This document shows, piece by piece, positions 22,673 through 33,685 of a DNA stretch of 64,000 bases. Position 1 is the stretch's first letter; every line of letters starts with the position of its first letter. This stretch comes from Physcomitrium patens (taxonomy: Eukaryota > Streptophyta > Bryopsida > Funariales > Funariaceae). The DNA is taken from NCBI RefSeq assembly GCF_000002425.4, contig NC_037276.1, forward strand, positions 1,184,538 to 1,248,537, written 5' to 3'. Both the position numbers and the translations under genes were made by a program. The notes below the pieces were generated by a model. That model was not told the DNA's origin. It made no database searches and saw nothing but the letters and a program-made list of their open reading frames with translations.

Positions 22673-25643
22673 TCATCTTGATTTTGATGGATGTTGTCGA
22701 TGAAAAGCCTCTACCAGCTTTGTGGTATTTATAAGATTTTTTATTGGCTCCCAAGTACGTTTATTAATATCATGTCTATGCCAATAGATAAGATGTTTCA
22801 ATTTATTTTGGTGCAGCCTTGAATCTAAGAATTCTCCTACATCGAACTCTTTATTATTGTCCACTTTTATAGAAGGAGAGGGAGCTTGTTTTCTTCTTGA
22901 TATGTCTATTATCCTGTATGGTTTAAGAAGAGACATATGAAATATTGAATGGATTTTTATTGACTCCGGTAGATATAAATAATATGAAACTAGATTGATT
23001 TGTACAAAAATAAAAAAAATTACCAAAGCCTTTGATAGTCCAACTTGTCAAAAGGACAAGTGGTCTTGATATTGCACTGAGGTAACCATATCTTGTCATC
23101 CATGTAGAATGGTGGATGTTCCTTTTGATAGACATCCGCATTGATCTTTTATTATTCTTGAGCTTCTTTTAATTACGCCTTCATTATTGCATGTAGCTCT
23201 GATAAATGAATTACTAAATCTTTCACAGTAGGATTATCAACTTTTAAAAAATCAAAAGTATCAAATTATAGATGATAACCATAATTGGCAAAGAAAGGTG
23301 TTTTTTTTAAAGAAGAATGTATCATGTTATTGTAAACAAACTCTGCCAATGGCAAAAGAGTTGTCCAATCATCTTATTGATAGTTGATGGTACATCTTAA
23401 ATACTGCTCCAAAACTTAATTAACACTCTCCGTTTGTCCATCAATTTGAGGATGGAATATCAAAGATAGTTTTATATTCACTTTTAAAATCTTAAAAAAG
23501 AATCTTCCAAAATCTTGATACAAACTGAGTTCCCCTATCTGATATAATATCTTTGGATAATCCATGATAGTAATAGATATTATCAAGAAAGAACTTAGTT
23601 GTTTCTTCACTTGTGATAGATTTTGTACATGGTAAAAAATGTGCCATCTTGATAAAATAATCTACTATCATGAATATAGAATCATAAGAACCTGAGATTA
23701 GAAGATCCGTAATGAAATCTATAGAAATAGAAGACCATGGTTGTTTTGGAATGAATAATGGCTGAAGAAGTCCGTAAGATCAATGACAAGGAGTTTTTAA
23801 TCTTAAGCAAACATTACAAGATTGTACAAAATCTTTGACTGCTTTCCATATTTGTGGCCACCAAAAGTCCCTAGATATTAATTCCAAAGTTTTACTATAT
23901 CCAAAATGTCTTACTACTAGAAAGTCATGACAAGCTTGAAGAAGACGTAATCGAGCTTCACCTTTTGGAATATATAGCCATCCCTCGAAATATAGGAAAT
24001 TGTTCTTGAATTCAAACTTGAAAGTATCATGAGACTTTGAAGGATTTTCTTTAATATCACGAATAAGAGGATCAGAAGACATACTTGATTGAACTTGCTT
24101 AATGAAAGTTGAATCAACTTATAGTATTGATTTCATTGCTCAAAGATGAAGATGCTTTGGCTTCAAAAGAATTATCTGTTATTGATCAAAATGAGCATTT
24201 CTTTCCTTTGATGCAAGGTAAGTTCTTCTAAAGAGTGCATTTGACAAACCTTGTTGTTTTTTTGGTCGATAAGTGATCTTAAATTCGAATCTTGACAAAG
24301 ACATATTTGAAGGGACTTGTTGATAATTCAAAACAAGTGTTGATATAAAATATTGAAGATTCTTGTGATCCGTATACACAATGATTAGGCTAAAAGTACC
24401 TTCTAGGTAATGGCACTATTTTTGAAATAAATCCATGATTGCAAGAAGTTCTTTGTTATGGATCTCGTAGTTGATCTCGGCTGCTGAAAATTTTCTAGAA
24501 TGAAAAGCTATTAGATGAAATTTATCATCTATTTCCATTTGTGACAATACGGCATCTAAAGCAAAGTCTGATGCATCTATTTCCATAAAAAATGGCTTAG
24601 AAAAATTGATGCAATACAAGATTGGTGTAGAAATAAAAGCTATCTTCAAAGCTTCAAATGCTACTTCCTCTTCTTAATTCCATTGAAGTTTGTCTTTACA
24701 AGTCAAACGTGTAAGTGGAGCTGCAACTTGAAAGAAGTCTTTGATGAAGATTCGATAGAAGTTGACAAATCTCAAAAAACATTGGATATCTCTTATCATT
24801 TTTGACATCTTCCAATCCATAATAGTTTGAATTTTCTTAGGATCCATCATAAGTCCATCATTTGAAATGATATATCCTAAGAATTCGACTTGAGTAGTGT
24901 AAAATACACTTTTCTATCTTGGCATAGAGTCCTGCATCTCGTAGTTTTTGTAATACATGACAAACATAAAGTTTATATTCTTCTAAGTTCTTAGAATAGA
25001 TTAAATTGTCGTCTAGGTAACAGACAACAAAATCATCTAAAAACTCCAAAAAACATCATTCATTAGATGTTGGAATGTTGCTGGTACATTTGTAAGTCCA
25101 AAAGTCATGACATTGTATTTGAAATGTCCATAACTTGTTCGAAAGGTAGTCTTCCATTCATCTTCTTCTTTGATGCGTACTAGATTGTATGCTCCTTGTA
25201 GATCTATTTTTGTATAGATCTTAGCTTGATTCAATTGATCAAGAAGTCCAGATATCAAAGGTAGCAAGTACCTATTCTTGATGGTGATTTTTATTGAGTC
25301 CTCGATAATTGACACACATCTACAATGATCGATCTTTTTTCTTCACAAATAAAATTGGAGGTCTTGTTGGAGATTTGGAATGGCAAGTGAAATTCTTGGC
25401 AAGATTTTCTTCAATATACTCTTTGAATTCAGCCAACTCATTTTGTGATAAATTGTAGATTGATTCAAATGGCGATTGTGCTTTTTTTTGAAGGTTAATT
25501 GAACAGTCATAGGAACGATGCTCCGGAAGAGTATTTGCATTATTTTTTCAAATACATCTTGAAAATCTTGATATTGGCTTGAAATGCCACTTGAAGTCTT
25601 TCTACCAGTAGAAACAAGTACAACACGAATGACACAAGGTGTG
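22673..25643 (-). pseudogene. pol: pol of L: chromodomain to protease tail
   Basis: On the minus strand: protease tail and spacer (25343-25643), reverse transcriptase (24858-25330, active site YLDDNLIYS with the YLDD box kept), RNase H (24180-24660, MEIDASDF and YEIHNKELLA), integrase zinc region (23780-24082, HDFLVVRHFGY and CNVC), core (23400-23780) and C-terminus/chromodomain (22673-23026, KEFDVGEFLDSR). Frames break about every 200-400 bp. Ends at the insertion point of element B. Confidence 0.88.
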
Positions 25644-25679
25644 TCAAGGACATATTCTATGAAATTGTAGAAGATGCTA

Positions 25680-25799
25680 GAAGGTTTTAGAGAAGCTTTG
25701 TAGTTTATAGAAGCTACTTGAGAAGTTTTCAAGCTCGTAAAAGCTGCTTGAGAAGCTTCCTAATTTGTAGAAGCTACTTGAGAAGCTTCGTAGCTTGTA
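25680..25799 (+). repeat. Four 30-bp tandem repeats upstream of the B promoter
   Basis: Units at 25680, 25710, 25740 and 25770, each about 30 bases, with consensus around TAGAAGCTACTTGAGAAGCTTC. They end just before the TATA box. Each holds one or two GAAGCTTC-type inverted half-sites, which resemble paired heat-shock-element modules (GAAnnTTC). Upstream position and repetition suggest an enhancer array; stress control is only a hypothesis. Confidence 0.8.
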
Positions 25800-25802
25800 G
25801 TA

Positions 25803-25846
25803 TATATAGGAGCTGAGACTGAGGAGATTTTTAGTCTTCACAATAC
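25803..25846 (+). promoter_or_regulatory. B promoter: TATA box and predicted mRNA start
   Basis: TATATATA at 25803-25810, and 32 bases from its first T the sequence AGTCTTCACAAT (25835-25846). This stretch is nearly complementary to the sequence two bases inside the LTR, as in family A, so I take it as the beginning of R and of the transcript. Confidence 0.6.
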
Positions 25847-25966
25847 ATCTCTTGGAGCTCTAGCTCACCTCTCTAGTATTATTTTTATATTCATCTCATT
25901 AATCTTATCGATTCTTCTTGAGCTTCTTGTTTAGATTTCCAGTTAGTATTCTAAATTTGTGATAGT

Positions 25967-25977
25967 TTGTCGAGACT
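25967..25977 (+). promoter_or_regulatory. B self-primer binding site (predicted)
   Basis: TTGTCGAGACT, separated from the LTR end by two bases. Its complement AGTCTCGACAA matches the predicted transcript start AGTCTTCACAA at 9 of 11 positions; decay explains the two mismatches. Family A and L have 11-12 perfect matches at the same place. Confidence 0.55.
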
Positions 25978-26019
25978 GCACTCATCTTTCATATCAGAGC
26001 TAATTTGTTCTTCTTAGAG

Positions 26020-26192
26020 TGTGAATTACCCCTCTGCTTGAAGGTGTTGGCATTATAGAGGTTGCGGATTACCCTCCTCTAAACTGATATTTCTTCTATT
26101 ATAATATTGGAGTCTTATCTTTCTTGGAGAGAGTAGATTACTCCTCTTCTTAAAGGTTTTAAGGCATTTTAAAGGTTGCGGAGTACCCTCCT
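26020..26192 (+). repeat. Repeated GGATTACCC-type motifs in the B leader
   Basis: Four spaced copies of a motif around GATTACCCTCCTC: 26020-26038 (GTGAATTACCCCTC), 26061-26079 (GTTGCGGATTACCCTCC), 26127-26147 (GTAGATTACTCCTC) and 26175-26192 (GTTGCGGAGTACCCTC). The leader of element A has two copies (54936-54950 and 54983-54994, minus strand). Conserved across two families with otherwise different leaders; a packaging or dimerisation signal is possible but unproven. Confidence 0.65.
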
Positions 26193-26241
26193 CTAAACCA
26201 ATACTACTTTCTTGTAGAGTCATTTCTTTCCTTCTCTTAGA

Positions 26242-26756
26242 ATGGCCGGAGGTCAAGTTATTAGTATGATTGAAAGTTTGGAATCCAAGTTGGACGCCAT
26301 TATGAATGCTCTTGCTATGTTATCACAGAGAATTGTAGAGATTGAAGGGATCATTGCAAGACTTCATAATGATAAAGAATCTGGGATGGCACAATCAAGG
26401 ATTCATCAACCTCAAGCTTCAGTACTAAGAGAAGCAACTTTGCTTCTAGTTCAACAAGGACTGTTGGTTTTACAACAAAAAGAGTCCCAAATTAGCCTTT
26501 CTTACAAGTTCAATGGTATGTATTCCAAGTTTTAAGGTTTTGTCAATCAAATTAGATTGATAATAACTTTATAGCCCGAATGCTATCTAATGGAGGAGTC
26601 ACGTGTTGGACTGGTTGGAACTTTGCTCATGGGGCAAGCTCTATCATGGTTACCTCCTTAGTTTGAGAAAGGATTGTCAATTTTAAACAACTTCAAAACT
26701 TTTTTGGAAGCATTTGCGGAAGCATTTGGCAAACATGACAAGGCGCAATGGGCTAC
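26242..26756 (+). pseudogene. gag: gag of B, first part
   Basis: From ATG at 26242 (MAGGQVISMIESLESKLD) open for 97 codons, including a heptad-like N-terminal helix (ESLESKLDAIMNALAMLSQ), to a TAA in the KFNGMYSKF-stop-GFVNQIRL region. The frame then continues to ALSWLPP and the AFGKHDKAQWA segment. The matching region of family A gag is KFDGTRSKFRGFINQVQL. Element C interrupts it at codon GCT-AC; removing C restores the frame into 33172. Confidence 0.85.
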
Positions 26757-27527
26757 TGTGATTGCTTATTTTACTTATTCTGGAAGAAACCTCCCAGCAT
26801 AAACCCATATAGGGGGATTTGAACATGGAGAATGACCATGTATATGAGCTCTAATTGTTAGGGTCATGTAATTAACCGCTACTGCTAAATGCTTATCATA
26901 CTAAAGAACACTTAACTTTTCTTCCTATTGTCCACTCTCTCGTATCAATATAATAACATCCACAACAACGATTTCAGTACCCTGTGTAATTCACAAACAC
27001 ACAAGTATATCCCAAACCTTAGAATGAACAACTTCCAATCCACAGAATCTAATCAAGACAATTCTTTCGATTACAATTCCTCTCCACTAAACTTACAACC
27101 TTGCGATAAACAATGACTGGAAACTTCCATATGTCTTCAATCTTTCACAACAATTGTTAAACAGTGATCCATAAATAACTTCATAAATCAAACATTAATT
27201 CATTAAATTGATTCTCTTTACTAGAATCAATACTTATACAAAAAAAAATAAGAAAATTAAGAAGAAGAGATAGCACCAAGCTTATCCCCAGCTCAATACT
27301 ATCGCAGTCTGGCCCTCGGCTTATGACTCTCACAGTCTGGCATTTTCTTCCCCTCTCCCATCTTCCTTATACTACCCCGAGATACCAATTCCTATACTAT
27401 AGATAATAACTACTTTTCTTGACTATTCATCCATTCTACCTGCTGAACCACCTTTTCAGCAGTTATCTATCTCTGTTTACACTATACACTAGGTATCTAC
27501 ATTCTGAAAATAACTACTTATTCTACA
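26757..27527 (-). repeat. 3' LTR of C
   Basis: Plus-strand limits TGTGATTGCTTATTTTAC to TTATTCTACA. On the element strand it begins TGTAGAATAAG after the purine-rich GGAGTGGAACTA (complement of 27528 onward). Full-length match to 32402-33171. Confidence 0.9.
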
Positions 27528-27686
27528 TAGTTCCACTCCTAACTGTGCAGCATCCTCGCAAACACTCAATTGATACCTATCTAAAAATTATCTAACAAAA
27601 CTCTACAAAAATTGCGATCCCTCTGGCCTATCTAATTAATGAATTGCCGCAGTATCTGTTATTGGTTCCACCGATTCCGGTTCCAA

Positions 27687-28145
27687 CTACAAATCTTCCT
27701 CCTCCTCCAATCCTTCTATAGGCTCTTTCCTCAACTGAGTTGAAAGGTCTTCATTGTACTCGTCCAGTTCATGGACTTGAGCTTCTAATTTCAGGATCTA
27801 GGCATCTCTCAATTCCAACTGGTGCTGAAAGTGACTCCTCTCTTCTGAAACTTCGGGAACTGGCAACGTCGATACTTGTACTTGACTAATATTGATTAAA
27901 TCCTCTGCCAATCTTGTTACCTCCATGTTCAAGGCTTCAATTTCAGCCCTTAACCACTCCATTTCACATCTGTATTGATCACTCAATACCAGTTTCTCTT
28001 GTGCCAATAACTCGGTCTTTTCTCGTTCCATTACCAATTGACTCTTCGCTTTTTCTAGTTCCAAAATTGAATTACTACGAGCCCGAAATAGTTCTTGTTT
28101 GTGGATCTCTACCATGCGTTCTCTTTCTTGTAATTGGCTCCTCAC
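27687..28145 (-). pseudogene. Coiled-coil open frame before the 3' LTR of C
   Basis: Open from about 28145 to 27798 (115 codons), then, past one TAG, in the same frame to 27687 (LEAQVHELDEYNEDLSTQL...EGLEEEED). Strongly heptad-like and rich in E, K, Q, R and L (ERERMVEIHKQELF, EKAKSQLVMEREKTELLAQ). No known retroelement enzyme. It follows a reverse transcriptase stub, so it is either an additional ORF of this family or captured sequence at the deletion joint. 27528-27686 holds only the purine tract and non-coding sequence. Confidence 0.6.
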
Positions 28146-28520
28146 TGTTAACTCTTAACTCAAACTACTACTCTCGAAAATACAAGAAATACAAGAAAAT
28201 GGCACTCCAACCAACCCAAAACAACACCATAGAATGACTTTAACTGGTGCCCCACTCCTATTCTTTTATTACCTAGTGATAATACCAATATGTTATCCAT
28301 ACTGTTCGTGAAAGGTAATGAGAAGTAATCTTTCTTAGTGGCCACATTAAGTTTCCAAAAATCGTGACAATTTCCATTCTTTTTTGGTACCATCACGATT
28401 GGTGAAACCCATGCACTATGCGGAATAGGATAAATAAAACCCACGTCGAGAAGTTTATCCAATTCCTCTTTCACTAAAAGGAAATATTTTGGATTAAGCC
28501 GATGTTGCCTCTACCATACC
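28146..28520 (-). pseudogene. pol: Reverse transcriptase N-terminal stub of C
   Basis: The open piece 28160-28474 reads VGFIYPIPHSAWVSPIVMVPKKNG, then DFWKLNVATKKDYFSLPFT, the fingers of a Ty3 reverse transcriptase. The sequence then leaves the family before the palm; no YxDD box follows. RNase H and integrase are also absent, so several kilobases are deleted here. Confidence 0.85.
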
Positions 28521-29254
28521 GGTTTAGCATTCTCCTCTAAAATGATACGATGCTCATAGACTTCAGTGGAAATACCTTTTAAATCATCATAAGTACAAGC
28601 AAAAGTGGATTTATGATGCAAGAAAAATTCGCTCCAGCAGGTCAATTCTTAATCCTTAATACCTTCATAGACCTTAATTGTTCGAGGTTCTGTTGTCGTC
28701 GCTAAGTTGATAGTTTGACATAAAGGTGCAACAGCGATGTTCTGTTTCAACCCCCGCACTAGTTTAAAGTTAGTCGGTAAGTTCGACATGTATGAAGTAC
28801 TGAATCCTATATCCAGGGCACTAACATGGTGCACATCATACTTGGTCATCTAATCAGTACTAACATAATCTGAGTTTTCCGAGTCCGTCGGATATATCAA
28901 GTACTCCCTCGGACTTCCACATTGGTACACCACTCCAGGGTATAGTACTGCCTCCACGGGTGCCTCCGTAATTGGTGCTATTGCATCTTCATCGGAGCTA
29001 AGCTGATCGTCCAATGTTAATTCAGATGCTGGCAATTGAGACTCCCCATGATAGTGTACTAGGTACATTTGTAACACCATTTTGTCTCTGTCCTTGCCAA
29101 TTGTCAAAGTACCCTGACTCCAATCGTTCTTAGCTTTGGCTTGATAAAGCCAAAGTCATCCCAATAAAATTAGATATGATAAAGTAGAACTCTGTAATCG
29201 GAATAAAATATAGTCGATTTTATATGCAATACCGGCAATCATAGTTTGAACACT
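28521..29254 (-). pseudogene. pol: Protease to reverse transcriptase spacer of C
   Basis: Open pieces 28850-29107 and 28649-28849 are in one frame separated by a single stop codon (VSTD-stop-MTKYDVHHVSALD). The first is acidic (DDQLSSDEDAIAP). Long variable spacers between protease and reverse transcriptase are normal on the Athila/Tat side of Ty3. No further domain is recognised. Confidence 0.65.
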
Positions 29255-29929
29255 CTATAAGATACCCATTGGCTTTACCCGACTATGATCTGTCATCCGT
29301 AATACCAATGTCGTAGGTACTAAGTGCTCCAAATCTAAAACATCCATTGTATCAGTGTTCATTAAATTAACATTGGAACCACCATCTACCTGAACACCCA
29401 AGATCATAATACCATCAATCGAAACATCGATGGTTGATGCACCTGGGTCAAGGTTCAAACTAACTTCACAAACTTCTTTATTACGGTGCATATGCCATAT
29501 TAACGATGAATTCAATGTAGAACGGCACTCTGGTACGACCGCTAGAAGTTGCTTCATAGAAATAGAAGGCCGAATAGCATCCAGATCCTTCAAAATATCA
29601 TAGGATTCCATATTTAAGATAATTCCCAATGCCTTCTTTCTTTTCATTGGTTTGAATTTAACTCAATGAGGTAAGATATTCTTTTGCCTTGGACTCGGAA
29701 TTAGAACAAAAAATGGGGCTTCCTTGGAATTCCCGCCCCCGAGAGGATCTTTCAATGGATAGGACGTTTCTCGAAACTGCATAGAGATCAGAACTGCTTG
29801 GAACGGAACTGAAGCCTCCGTAATTGGGACCTCATTGGGTTGTGCCACTGATTTAGGTCTCATACTGGGTACAGAGCCCATAACAAGACCTGGATTAGAT
29901 GGTCCCAGCCAATTGGCACGTGGAACCAA
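29255..29929 (-). pseudogene. Retropepsin of C and upstream spacer
   Basis: 29255-29647 is open and contains ILGVQVDGGSNVNLMNTDTM, the flap-side active-site motif in its DGGS form. Upstream, 29663-29929 is open (SVPSMRPKSVAQPNEVP). A homologue of this upstream spacer occurs in plus orientation at 49290-49520, showing the same family in remnant D'. Confidence 0.8.
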
Positions 29930-30207
29930 ATTAGGTTCCTCAGTTTATTGAGATCTCAATATTGGCATACGTCCCAATACTGATATTGGTTCGTTTAGCC
30001 CCATCGATGGCGCTACTTGCTCTCCTGTAATTGGTTCATCTATGTCTTGAATTGGATTCTTGTCTTTTTGTTGGCCTCTGGTAAGCACTGCGTTCACCAC
30101 CTCAACACGATGTACTAGTGAGTCTCATTGAACAGGGCCTTTGTCCTCCGTCGGTTGGCTTGTTTGCATTTGTAAGTCCCAGTTATTATAATTAAGGGCG
30201 CATTGCA

Positions 30208-30879
30208 CTACTGATAAGTGTGACCAGACTGCTTATAATTTCCACATATAGGAGCATAGTCATCACTGGCCCTTGGATTAGGACATTCACTTGCATAATG
30301 TTTGATTTCTCTATAATGATAGCAACGAAGTGGTCTCCTGCCAACTCCTTCAGGGATAATGGGTTTCTCTACTGGTATATAACGGCTACGTCTGTTCCAT
30401 GTTGGATGAGTAAAAGATCTTGGTTGATCCATTGTTATTGTAGAGTCTGGTATTGGCTTCGTCATGGGTGGATATTGATGGTATCCTAGTTGATTCATCG
30501 CCAATTTGTGAGTATTGGATACACCTTCTTGATGAAATTCAGAGTTGAAGAAATTAGAATAATTCCTGTTTTGTTTATTTGCTCGATTTTCATTCCAGCC
30601 AAACCTATTATTCGTCTGTATTTGATTGACATCCCACAAAGTTGGTTGAGTCATTATCTGGTTACTGAGTTGTTGTTGCTTCCGTAAATTCCAACAGTTG
30701 GTGGTAATATGCTTGCCCCCATAAAAGGTACATTGTATAGTCATTTGGGGTGGTGAACGACATTCTGTTATTAAATGACCTTGTTCCTTACAATTGCTGC
30801 ACCAGATATTGGGACGCATATTCATTGGTATATGCCTTTTTTCTTTATCCTTGGCCAAATCCACAGCCAATTCATCCAT
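30208..30879 (-). pseudogene. gag: gag of C, zinc-knuckle region
   Basis: 223 codons with four knuckle-like blocks: CSNCKEQGHLITEC, CTFYGGKHITTNC, CYHYREIKHYASEC and CGNYKQSGHTYQ followed by stop-C. The first is canonical CCHC; the second and third have the middle cysteine as tyrosine; the fourth is cut by TAG just before its last cysteine. In the related D' copy that codon is CAA or CAG, so a C-to-T change made the stop. The stretch 29930-30207 is the frame beyond it and adds nothing clear. Confidence 0.8.
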
Positions 30880-32123
30880 TTTTTTGTCAATGTTAACAGC
30901 AATGACTCATTGGGATCCCTTGATTCCAATACATTTGGCAATTCCTTTGTAGGTATTGGTTTCTGATATGCGGAATAAGGCCCATACCGGTGTGATGATG
31001 ATGGTGGTACAGCTTGCAATGGAACGGCATCCACTATTCCCTGTAGAATTGTACTATAATCAATCCTTCTCAGATAACTTCCCGGTGCGTCATTCCAATT
31101 TGTCATTCGATAGCCTCTTTGAGATGGAATCATCGTGGCTCCAACTGTTAAGTTCTGCTCATAGTGACATTCCTCCCATACTTTTGCTCGCTCAAGAGAT
31201 GATGTAATGGTGGCTGATTGGGCCTCATTTACAAACATTTTCAATTCTGGTGGATGTAGTCCATTAACCAATATGGACAACACAAATGATTTCGGCATTT
31301 GATTATTTGGCCATTTTTGAAGTATATCTGCTACACAACCATAATATGACTGTACCGCTTCCTTTGGTACCATTCTGCTGTTCATTAATTTTTTTCTAAG
31401 ATGTTCTTTAAAACCAATTGGTCAAACATGGACTAAAAATGCATTTTTCAATGCCTTCCAATTGATAAATTGTCCCAGAGGTTGGCGGTTATACCACTCA
31501 AAAGCTATATCTTTCAATGTTGCTGGCAGCCATCTCAGCCAAATGTCTTCTGTTCTTCTATTATTGGCTATACATGTCGTCAAGAATTGAGACAAATATC
31601 GATATGGATCCGCACATGGCAAACTCCAAAAAGTAGGTAATGGCACGACGCTAGTCGTTCGATTGTCCACTGCATCCATTTGAACTGCAATCGAAATTGT
31701 TGGTCCTCCAGACGTCATTAAAGATGCCAGTGTTCCACTCAATTTCTTACTAAAATAAAAACTGTCTCCCGCAAAAGTCTTTTTCAGACTTCCAAGCCTT
31801 CTCGATTGACTATTATTATCTCCAAATAATTTTATTGGTTGAATATGAGGTGAAAACGACAAGTTTTGGTATACTCTAAATTGGTCTTTATTGACAAGTG
31901 ATTTATGCCAATCTTCAGAACTAGTCTTATTAGGATCGGATGTATTTTCAATTGAGAAGATATCCAGAGGGGTACCTAATTCCTCTGTGCCTTCCTCGTT
32001 TTCCATTAACGCCTTCAAGAGGTTTGCTGGACTATTAGCAGTGCTCCTAGTGAGTGCTCTTGGCAATTTCTTTAACGATATGTACTTTTGAAATATTAGA
32101 GGTCGATCGTCTTCTGGGTACAA
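30822..32123 (-). pseudogene. gag: gag of C, capsid region
   Basis: Two in-frame pieces, 31422-32123 and 30822-31385, separated by a TGA where CGA is likely (FLVHV-stop-PIGFKEHL). The capsid-type core shows FWSLPCADPYRYLSQFL, IWLRWLPATLKDIAFEWYN and LRKKLMNSRMVPKEAVQSYY, resembling plant Ty3 gag proteins of the Athila/Tat side. A frameshift near 30870 separates it from the knuckle region. The leader 32124-32380 carries no gene. Confidence 0.75.
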
Positions 32124-32380
32124 TCAAATATGTCGAGAGGCAAGCAACCACAACTTAATCCAACTTTGTTGATGCTTCTTTTTTAATATACGATCTCGCT
32201 CATTATGCAACAAATTTCTTGCTTGTGATCGCTATGTTCTTTCCTTTGATTGCTTTATTCTCTTTGCTGTTAAATTTTTATTCTTAATAACCATATTCTT
32301 TCATTATTTCTACTGAGTTTGCTTCCTAATCTCCTTTACTGCTTCGACAGTTAATTCCTAACACTCAATAATGTTGTCAA

Positions 32381-32397
32381 TCCCCGGTAGCGGCGCT
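32381..32397 (-). promoter_or_regulatory. Primer-binding site of C, tRNA-Asp type
   Basis: On the element strand, four to five bases from the LTR end, AGCGCCGCTACCGGGGA. Athila/Tat elements characteristically use GGCGCCGTTGCCGGGGA, complementary to the 3' end of tRNA-Asp. The differences are few and compatible with decay. Confidence 0.75.
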
Positions 32398-32401
32398 AAT
32401 A

Positions 32402-33171
32402 TGTTATTGCTCGTTTTACTTATTCCGAAAGAAACCTCCCAGCATAAACTCATATAGGGAGATTCGAACACGGGGAATGACCATGTATATGAGCTCCAAT
32501 TGTTAGGGTCATGCAATTAACCGCTACTGCTGAATACTTACCGTACCGAAGAACACTTAATTTTTCTTCCTACTGTCCACTCTCTTATATCAATACAATA
32601 ATATCTACGACAACAATTTCATTACCCTGTGTAATTCACGAACACACAAGCATATCCCAAACCTTGGAACGAACAACTTCCAATCCACAAAATCTAATCA
32701 AGACAATTCTTTCGATTACAATTCCTCTCCTCTAAACTTACAACCTTGCGATAAACAGTGATTGGAAACTTCCATACGTCTTCAATCTTTCACAACAATT
32801 ACTAAAGAGTGATCCATAGATAACTTCATAAATCAAACATTAATTCATTAAATCGATTCTCTTCACTGAAATCAACACTAACACAAAAGAAACAAGAAAA
32901 TTAAGAAGAAGAGATAGCACCAAGCTTATCCCCGGCTCAATACTATCGCAATTTGGCCCTCGGCTTACGACTCTCATCGTCTGGTATTTTCTTCTCTTCT
33001 CCCATCTTCCTTATACTTCTCCGAGATACCAACTCCTATATTATAGATGATAACTACTTTTCCTGACTATTCATCCATTCTACCTGATGAACCATCTTTT
33101 CAGCAGTTATCTATCCCTATTTATACTATACACTAGGTATCTACATTCTGAAAATAACTACTTATTCTACA
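32402..33171 (-). repeat. 5' LTR of C
   Basis: Plus-strand limits TGTTATTGCTCGTTTTAC to TTATTCTACA, then GCTAC. Pairs with 26757-27527. I count on the order of 60 differences, mostly transitions, so insertion is older than element A. Confidence 0.9.
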
Positions 33172-33685
33172 GCTACAATAAAGATCTGGTTGTTATGATA
33201 AGGAGCACGCTCCATAACAATCTACACATCAAATTTCAGACAGTTAGCATGCAACATCAACTAGGACGAGGAAGCATTGATAAATCAAATTTATTAGGGC
33301 TTGAGGGATGATGTGAAGGATTTGTTATTATCTCTTCTTAATCTGTGAATGCTCATCAAAGCCATTAGCCAAGCTGTAAAGTGTGATAATCACCTGTTCC
33401 AACGTTACTAAGACCAATGCTCAAGACAACATACAGCTCACCACGCTCCAACTATGTCAACAAGCAGTCTGAATTCACATTCAGAGGTGGAAGACATGCA
33501 AATTGACATGGTACATTTTAAATCTCTAACTCTAGAAGAAAAAAAATAAGATAGGAAAGAAGGACTATGCTTGTCTTGCGGTGAAGAAGGCCATAGAGTT
33601 AGAAACTACCATAAGAAGCAAAATTGACGCATTATCAGGACCAGAGGTGCATTTGTTCAAGAAAACGAAGATGCCCAGCCACAAT
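33172..33685 (+). pseudogene. gag: gag of B, second part
   Basis: Resumes in the frame left at 26756: RQLACNINWDEEAL parallels RQLATDIKWDDAAL of element A. Near 33565 there is a zinc knuckle CLSCGEEGHRVRNY with the last cysteine lost. It ends at a TAG in the CAGCCACAATAGGG context, the same gag stop context as family A; in the -1 frame the peptide PATIGIVQL begins pol. Confidence 0.8.

Larger units (their letters stand above)
25644..25964 (+). repeat. 5' LTR of B
   Basis: Begins TGTCAAGGACATATTC, which parallels the TGTCACGGACATA start of family A, and ends TTGTGATA. I set the right edge by comparison with the family A junctions, where the primer stretch begins two bases later. There is no second copy for confirmation because the 3' LTR is lost, so this edge is inferred. 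Confidence 0.72.
26757..33171 (-). mobile_element. Athila/Tat-like Ty3 element C, internally deleted
   Basis: A 6.4 kb minus-strand element with LTRs of 771 and 770 bp (about 92% identical by eye) and perfect GCTAC target duplications (26752-26756 and 33172-33176). In coding order: tRNA-Asp-type primer site, gag with several zinc knuckles, retropepsin, a long spacer, only the N-terminal part of reverse transcriptase, then a coiled-coil open frame and the 3' LTR. RNase H and integrase are missing, so it is a non-autonomous deletion derivative. Markedly less AT-rich than its surroundings. Confidence 0.9.

Noticed and set aside
25680..25799. Regular 30-bp repeats as a CRISPR array
   Set aside because: Units are directly contiguous with no unique spacers, diverge from each other and sit in an LTR promoter.
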